From Andrena cerasifolii (taxonomy: Eukaryota; Arthropoda; Insecta; Hymenoptera; Andrenidae), in NCBI RefSeq assembly GCF_050908995.1, contig NC_135122.1, positions 13,246,501 through 13,310,500 on the forward strand: a stretch of DNA of 64,000 bases. Direction: 5' to 3'. Below, in pieces: positions 1-11,051 of the stretch (within the stretch, counting starts at the first letter, position 1; every line of letters starts with the position of its first letter). The translations under genes were made by a program, and so were the position numbers. Under the pieces are notes generated by a model. The model ran no database searches. It saw nothing but the letters and a program-made list of their open reading frames with translations, and was not told where the DNA came from.

Positions 1-67
1 TCACCTTGGTGAAATCACCTTGACGTTGTCTCGTAATTTTATTGTATAAAGAGTACTTGTATGATAC

Positions 68-631
68 CTGACTGGTAATCACAATACTGCACAGTCTTGT
101 CTTCTTCGAGCTGCGCAATTGAGAAGAGGACTGTGCATTTAGCAAATAGACTACTGCAAAAGACAATGCAGAAGAGTATACCATACACAAGCAGTTTAGT
201 AGCACGTGTGCAGACATCCAACCATCTGCTATTCTGCATTGATATGATCTCCTTTTTAGGTGGAAAATATTTAAATGTATCCCATGATTGGACTTCTCCT
301 GCAACTCTACAATTAAATAAAAAAAAAAAAATGATTGCTACATCGAAATACCTTCTTCAACTACAAAATTTATTGCAAAGTCATTTGTTCCGCTTCTTGT
401 AACTAAAGCTGACTTAACTTTATATAATAGCGTTGAATTGTAATTATGTTTGTAAGCATTTAATTTGCACAGAAATAAATGAATACATATTATTACACGT
501 GTAATTAATTTTTCTTACGATTGTTCAGGCACTGTACCCTCATTTTCGATTTCCGAAAAAACGTCCCCGTATGTTTTGAATTCAATAAACGACAACGAAT
601 TCGAATTGTCCTTTTTCTCTAATTCTGACAT
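68..631 (-). CDS. Chitin synthase, N-terminal part (first two coding exons; continues off the left edge)
   Basis: Chitin synthase is the membrane glycosyltransferase that polymerises UDP-GlcNAc into chitin for cuticle or gut lining. Exon 1 is 519-631 (ATG at 629-631, donor GTAAGA, 37 codons plus 2 nt) and begins MSELEKKDNSNSLSF. Exon 2 is 68-306 (acceptor TTGTAG, donor GTATCA) and joins in phase. Exon 2 encodes the hallmark N-terminus of insect chitin synthases: a WDTFKYFPPKKE block, then RWLDVCTRATKLL, a hydrophobic membrane segment, and AKCTVLFSIAQLEEDKTVQYC, which matches the family pattern of WDVFR-PP, RWL, TM segment, AKGTVLF-QL-KD--I-YC. The family is recalled, not searched. Several normally conserved positions are changed (AKC for AKG, SIAQ for MTSQ), which suggests the gut-type CHS2/CHS-B rather than the very conserved cuticular kkv; that subtype is an inference. 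Catalytic domain lies outside the window. A TTAA-type MITE lies just upstream of the start. Confidence 0.85.
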
Positions 632-2172
632 ATTTGAAAATGATTACTGTACGGTTGTTTCATCGTTTGTGAGTCACCAATAGCCGAAAATTTCATCGGC
701 ATATCAAGTACATCGATAAAACTGATAAGATTTCAAATTTAGTCGAATATAGACCTCCCTTATCTATGATTTCAGGGAAATAGGGAAACAGACTGTAAAA
801 AATAGTTTTCCAAGAATAGATTGTCCAATGCTTTTTATTTATTTTCAAAACAAATTACAAAGCTAACAAATAAATGTTTTAAACGTTCAGAACAATCAAA
901 TTGTATGTTGTGTATCTATTAAGGGGTTATACGTATTTAGTCAGGCGGCCGAAAAGAGGCGAATATTTGTGAATTTTTTATGAAGAAGCGGAAGCATATA
1001 TTTTTACAAAACTTTTTGCGCTTAAAAGACTAGAAATCCTGATTTTTTCGTGCAAAAATCCCGCGAGAAAAATCATGATTTCGACTTTAAATAACCGCCA
1101 TTTTGTTTTAACTTAATATTTCGGAAATTCCCTCCGCTAATCGGAAGATACATTAATATGTTAACGAAATCTTTTTTGTTTTTTGCTTTTAGATAATCTG
1201 GTTCCGAATGGCAGTGCTCACCGCAAAACCAAATTTTTAAAAATGCTTCTTGAATGTCGGTTGTTACTTTATTATAAACGTAAATATTTTTCTACGAAAA
1301 AATTATCAATGGTTCTTTAAATGTTCCTCTTTTAAGCGCAAAAAGTTTTGTAAAAATATATGCTTCCGCTTCTTCAAAAAAAAATTCACAAATAATCGTC
1401 TCTTTTCGGCCGCCTGACTAGGTATAACCCCTTAATCAGTACAGTACAAATACGCATATTGTTTAAACATTACGTTGTACGTTATGAAAATTGATCCGCG
1501 TTGAATATTATTACTCCGCTTAGAGAGCTACAACAAAATTATACAATATTCACAAACATATTACAAATTCCATTTTACGATTTGCTTTGTTCAGATTTAC
1601 ACAAAGTTACCCTAACGAAGGGTGCACAGAAATATTACATAAATCATATATAAACCGTTGCAATCTCGTTTAATCAATCTAAAGAACTCTTAATTAAATA
1701 ATCTCGCGTTTCTGAAACTAGACGCGTTCGAATTATTGGTAGAAAAATTTCAAATTTGCCGCTGCTCGTAAAGTCGAAGTCGAATTTTGAATCGTTGTAA
1801 TTCGATAAGGAATAATCGATAATGAATGATCCCGTAGCACCTTTCACGAGATATGTTCCTAGCTGTGAATTACGCTTTGTAGTTGATTTGTCAATAATCG
1901 CGGATAAAGGTGAATGCCGGATTAATCGGTTCAGCATGATTTAAATAAGCTCGCGAAGGGAAAAAGAAGGCGAAGGGCAATGTGGCGCGTGGCGAAGCTG
2001 GCTCTCGGAGCCGGGGCTTTCCTTGTTCAAACGAAAGTATTAATACCGAAGGTTGAAACAGTTTAACCACAGGATACTTTCCCTGGAGTACTTGTTAAGT
2101 ACTTTCCCTTGAAATTGCAAGTCTTCTTCGGGGGATAGATCCTCCCCGGTAATTCGTTTTCTTTTCTCGAAA
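632..2172. other. Divergent intergenic region between chitin synthase and the CTTNBP2NL-like gene
   Basis: The two start codons point away from each other across about 1.5 kb, so both promoters should lie here. About a third of it is the inverted-repeat element at 919-1435. A minus-strand open frame of 87 codons at 1674-1937 has no recognisable domain and no obvious splice partners; I do not call it a gene. Confidence 0.6.
919..1435. mobile_element. TTAA-flanked MITE with about 105-bp terminal inverted repeats (family 1)
   Basis: The element begins TTAAGGGGTTATACGTATTT and ends with the reverse complement, ATACCTAGTC-like ends closing on CCCCTTAA. Both arms then carry the same order of blocks: GTCAGGCGGCCGAAAAGA, then TTTGTGAATTTTTT, then GAAGCGGAAGCATATATTT, then TACAAAACTTTTTGCGCTT. 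The arms cover roughly 919-1030 and 1325-1435. The TTAA target duplication at 919-922 and 1432-1435 is the signature of piggyBac-type transposases. No transposase frame is present, so it is non-autonomous. It sits between the divergent promoters of the chitin synthase and CTTNBP2NL-like genes. Confidence 0.85.
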
Positions 2173-5100
2173 ATGGCATCGCAGAGTCAAAATGCCACGA
2201 ATTTGAGTGCGACTGTGTCACCGGCGAATGGATCATCCGGATCAGCGACGACCATCTCGGTCTGTGCCACGAAGATGCAGTCGCTTGCTTCCGCACCATC
2301 CTCGCAGCCTTATCAACAACAACATTTATCGCCGTCGTCATCACCATCGCCGTCGCCGTCACCGATGCAGCAGCAGCAGCAACAACAACAAGCTCTGCAA
2401 CAATCTAACAATATAGAGACACTTGACAGGAATTCCTCCAATACGTTGAAAGTGGGTGCTTGTTTATTAGCGAATTTTTTCATTCCAAGGGGACAATTGT
2501 CATTCTGACATTTCAGTTTATCGCGCTTCATGTGTATAGGGAGTTTCAGAAGTTATACGCATAAGTTTAGCTGGTCAATCGAGTCTACGAAAAGAAGCGA
2601 AAGATGCCTGGTATTCCCGATCTATTTATTCCTGAGATAAGCAATGGTTTTAGATCAGACGCTGATAGCTCTTCGTACGATTACGCGTATCGAGTATCTT
2701 GTTTCTTTGTTACGAGCTCGAGTAATTCATTAAATTTTGCTGTCCGCGATTGAGGAATACCTTGTACATTAAACTAATAATTGTTTCAATTTTGTTCGCA
2801 GCGTAATCCGAAAATGGAATTGAGCAAAAGCGATTTATTAAAATTATTAGGGCACCTCGAAGGTGAATTACAGGCGAGGGATATTGTAATAGCAGTATTA
2901 AAGGTAATGTCCTTCTCCTGATCGAAATGTGAATCGATACAATTAGTTTTAAAGACGAGGCGAACGCTTTTATAATCTTCTTTGTTTGTGGTCTGTAGTC
3001 AGAGAAATTGAAACACCTACTAACTACACGATATCTGAGCGGAACTTCAGATCCACATACAGCGCTTGCCCGCGATGTAGCGATAGTAGGTGGTACAGTA
3101 GGACAAGAACCAAATCAAATAGATCAACATGTTGCTAGTTTAGAAGCACTTGTGACACAGCAAAGGCGTATGCAGTCTAGAATGACCAAAATTCTTAAAG
3201 ATGCTGAACTCAGGCACAGAGTAGTACGTACAATGCGCTATCCTCGCGAATAAAATGCATTTGGTAACTCTTACTTTGGTAATAATTACTTTATCCTAGG
3301 TAATCAAGGAATTAGAGGAAGAGAAGCAGAAACATGAGCACGATACTGCCCAGGGCGATGATATTACTTATGGACTGGAAAAAGAGAGGACGCGATTGAA
3401 GAAAGAGTTAGAATTAGAGAAGCAGGAAAAAAAAAGACTGGAACTAGAATTAAAAAAGGCGGGCGATACTTTAGAAGAAGAGAAAACACGACAGAAGCAA
3501 ATAGTACTCCTCTTGCTGGCTGAGCGTAAAAAGATAATAATGAAGTATATAGAAGAGAGAAAGAGATCGGAAGATTTGGCACAGATATTGAGCGAAGAGA
3601 AAGTGCGAATAGATTCTATGGCGGAGGGGCTCGAAGAGGAGAGTAAAAAGTCATTGCAAATGGAAGCGGAGTTAGAGAAGCAACTGGCGCAGTTTGATAT
3701 GGAAAGGCAGCAGTATAGACAAGCATTAGCGAAAGAGGAGAAGAGGGTTAAAGATCTCGAGTTAGAATTAGATACGCTTAGAAACGAAATGGATGTGTGG
3801 AAAGAGTCTCAAACGCGAGGTTCTCCGAGAGGGGTGGGTACAACACCGCCACCACCTCCAGTTAAGCCAGCGAACTTAGTTGCTATGCCTACAGTCAGGC
3901 TTGCTAGTGCTCCGCAAGCAAGTATGTACCGTACACTGATTACTATAAAATTACAAAGTAGTAACACCATTCTGATTGCATTGTACGTGTGCAGGTAAAG
4001 GTGCAGTACTGGGCACTGGAACACCAATGGTTAGTAGTAAAGTTGTTCAGCCCACTGCCACGGTATCTAGTGTTCCTGTCAGCGGTCCAAGTAAGAACAG
4101 CATATCTTACCTTAAAGTTCAAATAGGATATCAACGATTAAAGTATTTTGGATATATGTTCTCTAAGAGATTATTTGCTTCTCATGACAGTGGCCGTTAA
4201 ATTTTTACAGTTAATTGAAAAGAAATGGTAATTGTAGTTGCATAGTCTTGCTCGTGTAACATATTCAACATTGATACAAGTTATTGTTTAATGCTGGGTC
4301 ATACGAATGCAGGTTTAACTGTTTCTCAACTGTTTAGATATATATATATATATTTATTCTTTTCCTTTAAACAAATATTTTTCTAATATATTTAGTAGAG
4401 GTACTTTAAAGCTAAATATTAAAGGAAAATATTTGTATTTACTCTTTTATAGCTACTGGGATTGCTAGATCAGTCACTCCTGGACAGGCACTACGCGGAG
4501 TCACATACGCAACCAATATAACAGCCACCAGTGGAGAGACTACAGCTTCTGAAACCCAGGTAAACTATCCTCATTTTCCTTCTCATTCTACTTTAATTTG
4601 AGGATACTATACATTAAATATTTGTGCATACACTTATTGTAAGAGAATTTCTTTATAATATAGGTCCTATAATATTTAAATCTTTTGTATGTTTTATTTC
4701 AACATTTTATGCTGTCTTTTAATATACCGTTACTTGTATATGTTCCAAACTTGTATCAGAACTTTAGAGAATGCATCAGAAACGATATAATAATTGACGA
4801 AACATTATCAATTACGAAGTAAGATCATATCATTCACGGTAATAAGTGCTTCCGCGATTAGTTTAGGAATGATAACGTCAACCGTTTAGGTGTAATACTA
4901 TCTGATATTATGTTCTACGAACGTTAAAATCATAATACATTTTTCTAGTCCTATCTTGTTCGTTATATAATTATTTGCATGATAGTAATGATAAATATAA
5001 ATGTCTTGACTTTGTGTTTTTAGAGAGCACAGTTATTGTTAATTTTTTGACTTTCCTTATTGTCCTTCGACGAGTCAATGTAACAGACAGAAACTGCTTT

Positions 5101-6809
5101 GGGGTAAAACTGGTTCAGTTCTTCTTCTAACACGTGGGTATGTTACTGGTCGTACTTATTGCGATGATATACAGAGGGTAACGGGCACAATTGCTTAGGT
5201 AGAAAGGAACAATCGATGTATATATTCAGAATAACAGTACATTACAATTGTTAGATACTTTGTACATTGTTATCCAAGGCGTGAGAGTGAGACGTAGAGT
5301 GCACAGAACAATACGAAAAGAAAACACGAGATTAAGGGTAAACAGTAAATCACGAGTACATATGCATTAATGCTGCATGCACACATCTCCAATTCAATGA
5401 GCACTTTTTAATTATTATGACGTTACTTTGAAATTTGTTTTACCTTATTATATAAAGATTATATATTATATTGAGTGCTGATGCATATGTCAAAGTTTAC
5501 AATATGGTGTACAGTTGTAGCTATAACCAGATATCCTTTCATTATTTAGGTAATATCAGGAACTCGCGATTTTATTTTGGACCACATACACGTAAACACA
5601 CGCGCACGCGCACACACAATTTTCATTATTTGTACAATTTAATTCATACGGATTATATCACACTGTATTGTTTTATATAAGTTAGTACACCATCAAACTT
5701 CAGACCTAAATTGTATTATGCTATTCTTATTTTGTACATAAGATTACTATTTAGTATGTACATTGATTATTTCCTTAATTAAAAATTGTATGCAACTCAC
5801 TTTTGAGCATTATTTCCAGATTCTCCTTGCTTGCCCTCCTAATTGCAACCCTGTATACGCTACCGCTAACTCTACATGGTTTGGTTTGTTCACCTGTTAT
5901 TTTTTTCCTCCAACCTGTGCGATGTACTATCCTAACAAAGAGATTAGACCACCATACACTCACTATAGCAAACGATTTATGATTCTCTGGATTTAAGTTC
6001 GCTATTATTAGCATCCCTCACTCGCTAAAGAAGATTTGTATTACTCTTTAATAGCCCGCTCTCCCACGGCGTTGCCAAAGCACACATAACATTGTAGAGC
6101 TACTCATTGTTGAGGAGCCGAACCTCCCAAGCGTACTTTAAATACTGGAAAAATATACACCAGACTTTACGCTTAGGTAACAAACTGTTCTCTTCTCAAA
6201 CAATCCCCAATTGCTGCTGGTTCTGAGCCCATCCAACCTGTTTTATCGCTTTGGACCCGGTGTCTTGGTATAATTCTTTCTCCCTCTGTTTAGTTCACCT
6301 TAGACGCAGCTACCGTTATCTACACGTACCCTTATACGGTGAGGTGTTTCGAAGGGATAGCCCTAAGGTTAAATCGGTTCTCGTGTGTATTCATTCCTCA
6401 GGCTGTAGACAAACGTGTGGTTGTACCTGCTCCTGTTAATCCCGGAGGCGCGGTAAAAGTTATACCGCCGACGCAAACTACAGGAAAGCTTGGTTTTCAT
6501 GTTGGCTCTGGTTCGGCGGTTCAAGCATCTGGTATGCTGCCCTCGAAAAAGCCACCGATATCTCGCGGCGTACCTCCTCCAGTACCACCAAATAAACCGG
6601 TGGTACCACCTAAAAAGGAGGCCGCTTATCTTAGAAGGACCGAGTCGTCGCAATCGGCGCAGGATGCCGCGAAACTTGGTAAACAAGCCGCGGCACATCC
6701 TGCTCTCGGGCCCGCCGCTCCGCAGGTCCAGCAAGCGATAGCGGCCTTTACTCAAGCCTCCGATGAAGAGGTCAGTAACACACCCCCTCATTCTTCTACA
6801 TCTGCTTAA
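2173..6809 (+). CDS. naus: CTTNBP2 N-terminal-like protein (Nausicaa-type cortactin-binding coiled-coil protein)
   Basis: Seven exons fit in phase: 2173-2451, 2802-2903, 2999-3223, 3300-3921, 3995-4090, 4453-4559 and 6402-6809, giving about 612 residues. Exon 1 encodes a low-complexity Ser/Pro/Gln N-terminus with an eight-Gln run made of mixed CAG/CAA codons. Exon 2 gives the family signature MELSKSDLLKLLGHLEGELQ followed by ARDIVIAVLK. Exons 3-4 give a long charged coiled coil (RLKKELELEKQEKKRLELEL and onward). Exons 5-6 hold the conserved blocks GTPMVSSKVVQPTATV, SSVPVSGPS and TGIARSVTPGQALRGV. The last exon is proline-rich (PPPVPPNKPVVPP), a likely SH3-binding stretch. CTTNBP2NL proteins bind cortactin and the STRIPAK phosphatase complex and act on the actin cytoskeleton. 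The exon 3 donor could also be at 3221; a GTCAGT donor at 6771 could give another C-terminus. Symbol follows the Drosophila orthologue. Confidence 0.85.
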
Positions 6810-7420
6810 AGTCCATAGACAATTCAACTAGATAGACTATCTTGCGCTCTATGAGATCTCGGGAGAAAGACTCATCGGGTTCCCAACAAAGCTACCTTGC
6901 GTCTCACACGAGTTTTCAATCGTAAAAGAGTAATTCACGCGTACCTCCACGTCGAGGAGGAGTTTCATGCTCCGTTGAAACATCAGTTTTGTATCTTCTA
7001 ATAACGCCACCGCTTGGCAAGCGTTTACTTCAGCGCACCTTCGCTTTTCTAAGCTCCTGCTAAAATGTAATAGGAAATATCTCTATAGAGCGATGGTATA
7101 TTGCGACGAGTGAATACTAGTGGCGATTAGTAACTTAAGAGTAGAGATTTTCCTTTGTTCACGTCATGTTTAATAATACAGCGAGTTGCACAGTTGATAC
7201 GCGCGGAACTTTAAATAAGTAAGAAAAATTCCAAGTAGCTAATTACCGTACAGAGTGTTCGGCGGAGATGTGCTCGCAACTTTTTTGGGAGCGCGATGAG
7301 TCGAAATTTTGTATGTGCACGAAATACAATTCAGAGCTCCTCGTGAATATGATTTCAGACAAAGCCACGTTGATTTAACAGCGGCTAATAAAAACAAAAA
7401 AAAAAGCAAAAGTAACCATT
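6810..7420 (+). other. 3' UTR of the CTTNBP2NL-like gene with candidate polyadenylation signal
   Basis: Non-coding sequence follows the stop codon. An AATAAA hexamer at 7387-7392 in an A-rich context is the first good candidate for the cleavage signal. End of the transcript is inferred. Confidence 0.45.
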
Positions 7421-10400
7421 ATTAAAGTTTAAGAAAGTCTGAATCCTGTATACCGTGAAAAAAAAAAACACTTGGAGTAGCGTATTTGGGACAACACGGC
7501 GCTGGGATCCCCTAACAGCGTTTCTGAATCAACGAAAGAAACGTGCGTGCCCGAACTACTTGTTCATCGATTAATTTCGACGTCGCGTGCATATGATTAC
7601 TATAATCTACGTCGCCAGATCTCGCATCCGTACGGATCTATGGATCCTTAACGATCACCGACAAACACCTACATCACGAACCATGCTTGTAACAATGTAC
7701 TATAGCGAAGGAGATCCAATCGGTGCTCGGTTATCTGAACTATTTAAGGTAGACTCTGTAGATCCGTAGTTTATTACCCGCGAATATTTTCCGAATTACG
7801 TTAAAGTCATTAGCTGAATATTTAGTGTCGTTGTAACGTGCTATTTCGTAAGAAGGAACGACGCTGTTGCCTCGAGCGAGCCCGAAATAATAAATGTTTA
7901 TGCGCCAGGGAGCTAGACCGTGTAACATGTTAATGAAATAAAGTAAAATACATTTAGGTAGGGAATGATACGGAAGGGTCATTTAACGTTAAACACGCCC
8001 GACGGGGGAGGTGGTATTATTTGCCTGTTTTACAGTTAACAATTGACGATCGCGAAGCGGCTATTGAATTATTCCAAGTAACGTACTGCGCGTTAGATTT
8101 AATTAATTCACCCTCGCTCAAGACGGGGACATTTTTCTGAGTTCTCACTGAAGATCTCTTAAGTTAAGAGTTACGAGAGTTCTTATTTGAATGAATCAGA
8201 CTTGACGTGAGATGACCCAAAAGTATATGCTATAATCACTGCCTTGCCTGACGTAATTGCGTGCATCGCCGATATACAGACGTAATATGAAACGTGCCGA
8301 TCAAAAAAAAAAAAGAAGAAAAAGTTTCGAGCAAGTTTATTCGACGAGGCGGATGATTAAAACAGATGATCCCGAGTATCTTACGTTGCGCACCGACCGA
8401 TCGTTCCTGCAGACAGGCATTTTGTAAAATTGCAATTGGAAGAGGCAACCGATCGAACGCTATCCTATCGACAATACTTTGCGCGCAGAGCAGTATCGCG
8501 TTAGGTTCACGCGAACATCCGTATATCCGTTGAAGTCTGATGGAGGTATCATAGCTATCGACGATGGAGGAATCTGTACAACAGGAGGCGATTTATTTTC
8601 TACGTCTTTCTATGAGCGCATTCGTTGATTTCAGATGAACGAAACTTTCCAATAACGTGGGCCAGTCGCGCGATCATGTTGAATGTTAATGATAGATCGA
8701 TAATAGATTCCCCAGTGTTCCGCAGGGCGCGTCGCGCCAAGGAACACCGTGCGATCCCCGGCTGAGGAAGCGAGGCAGAAGGGCCCTCAGGCTGCTCGTC
8801 GATTTTTCTATTTATTCATGCACAAGATCGGATGGAAGCGCGACATCGCTCTCAACGCGACAGCCTCGCGAGCGACGGTTGATATTTAAGGATCGCTTTT
8901 TCGGCTTGGAAATCCTTTATTAGCCGCGCGCGGCGCGCCTTGCGAAATCCCTGTACGAATTTCGTTCCCACGATGTGTAGAGTTTATAATAACAAGGACA
9001 CGTGAATAAAATTATTCGTTTGTACACGCAGTTTCTCTTGTATAAATTATAAATGGGCGGGACATTGTTGCGTTCCCATAAACGTGGAAGGATGTGTGCA
9101 CGAAAACCGTATCGGGTCGTTTAGACATGTATCTCATCTCCCTTTCGTACTTTTAAATGCGACCGTGATTTCACGAGACGTGTGAATTTATTCAAACGTA
9201 TATGTAACACGACGATTGTCTTTATGCGAGTTTTTAGAGATCATGTATTTTGCTCCCTCCCAGCCGCCGCTTCCTCCCTTCCGTTGCTAGTCGCCCGTTC
9301 CAGCCCGACGGCTTTTTTGAGAGACTTTTCGTATCGAATGCGTGAAATATTATACTGCGTTTCGCAAGCGGGGGATGCGCAATCCCGTTGGTTTCCTCAT
9401 AGTTTGGGAATTACTGTAGGCGAGCGATTCAAGGCGAACAAACTCGTGTAAAACGTTAGCTGACCAAAATGGATATTAAAGAGCGACATCATCCTTTAAG
9501 TTCACCCACTCGAGTTGATTATTGCTCATGCTTAAGCGCGGAATAGTTGAAACGAAATATGTACGTACGGTGCGGCGATGGGACCTTGCAGGCAATTACG
9601 GGAACCGCAGATTTCCGAGGGGGTAGCCTTTGGTTTCCAAGGGGACGCTCTTTCGGGCGTTTAGATCTTCCCAAATAGCGACGCGCGTGTTGCGAAAACA
9701 GCGACTGATAAATGGGAGAAAGATTTCCTCATCTGTCCGCAGCTTGCCAGATAAGGCGGGCAAGTAGAAACGCCCAGTGTGCGATCAGACACGTATCAAT
9801 GATTCGCGCTACGGACGCGTGCCGCGTTAACTCTGAGATACATACACCATCGGCAAATGCCAAGTAGCAAAAAGGAAGTTGCTTAGAAAACGTCCCCTTG
9901 GGGGCCAAACGAGTCCGAAGAAATCGAAACGAGAGCTTCAGATCCGATTTAGTTGCAGAGATATTGATACTCGCGGTATTTATCTCAATCGATCGCCGAT
10001 TAACGAGTAGATACCGACCTTGGCCCCATCGCGGTTATTACTTCTAGAAGCATTTTATTCGACGACGAGCTAGAACCCACCAAGGCCCGCGTTTTTCAAC
10101 GTACATCCTTCCAGATCCTTTCTCCCTTCGCGCGTCGTTCGAGAGGTTTCCCGTATTACGCAACCTGCGTCACATATCGCGTTTACTTTCTTTTAATGTA
10201 ACAGAGAGCCTGGCTAAGAGGATGCAGAGATCTCACGGCTCGATCCTTCTATCTCTGAATCAGACGTTGCCCCTCGATCAGCGCGAAAGAATCGCTAGAA
10301 TAACGAAGCAAATGGGGGAGGGCGGGATAGGTGTTCTCTCCGAGGTTCGGGGAAGTTTTGTAGGAAAAGTTGACGGATCCGCAATGGGAACGGGAGCGCG

Positions 10401-11008
10401 AAATTAATTTCCGCGGGTGGCTCGCCAGGCGACGAGGCAATTAAGAGGCCCGAGCACGCCGCGAGTGGAGGTAATTAAAAGGGAAGGTAGAATCCTTCGG
10501 AATGAAAGTCGCCGCGCGCGGCTGTCACGAATATGAAGAGGTCAGGCGGGAAGAAAGCGGCCGCGACAAGTGTAACGGAGTCTAGGGGGGAGACGCAGCT
10601 TGGAAATAGCAGAGGGGAAGTATGTACGCCGTCCATCGACGGCAAGGCGACGGTACCGAGCGGCGCGATGCTCGCCCGCGATGCGAGGAGCCCCGGGCAA
10701 CGCGACGGTACCTTAAAACTGTCTCAGTAAGGCACGAAGAAGAAAGAGAAAGCACGGCAGATAGCATCGGGTCACATAGGAAGAGGATGACCAAGGAGCG
10801 AGGGTTACGCGGAAAAATTCGAGGAAGACAGACGGAGGAAGCGGAGGGACAGAGAAGGCGGATGGCACGGGGAGAAGGTGAAAGAGTGGGTGTTGGGTTT
10901 CGGAGGATGGTAAAAGGTAAGCAACGCGTAAAGCGCGTGCGCTCGTCGGCTAGGTTCCTCGATACACCTAGCGGGGAGGTCTATGGATAGGGTTAGAGGG
11001 GACGACAA

Positions 11009-11051
11009 GAGAGATAGAGAGCGAGAGAGAGAGAGCGAGCGAGCGAGCGAG
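11009..11051. repeat. GA / GAGC simple repeat
   Basis: Purine-rich tandem GA and GCGA units in one run; typical insect microsatellite. Confidence 0.8.

Noticed and set aside
1674..1937. 87-codon minus-strand open frame between the first two genes
   Set aside because: Composition is ordinary but there is no domain, no splice partner and no homology I can recognise. Could be a small gene, not supported.
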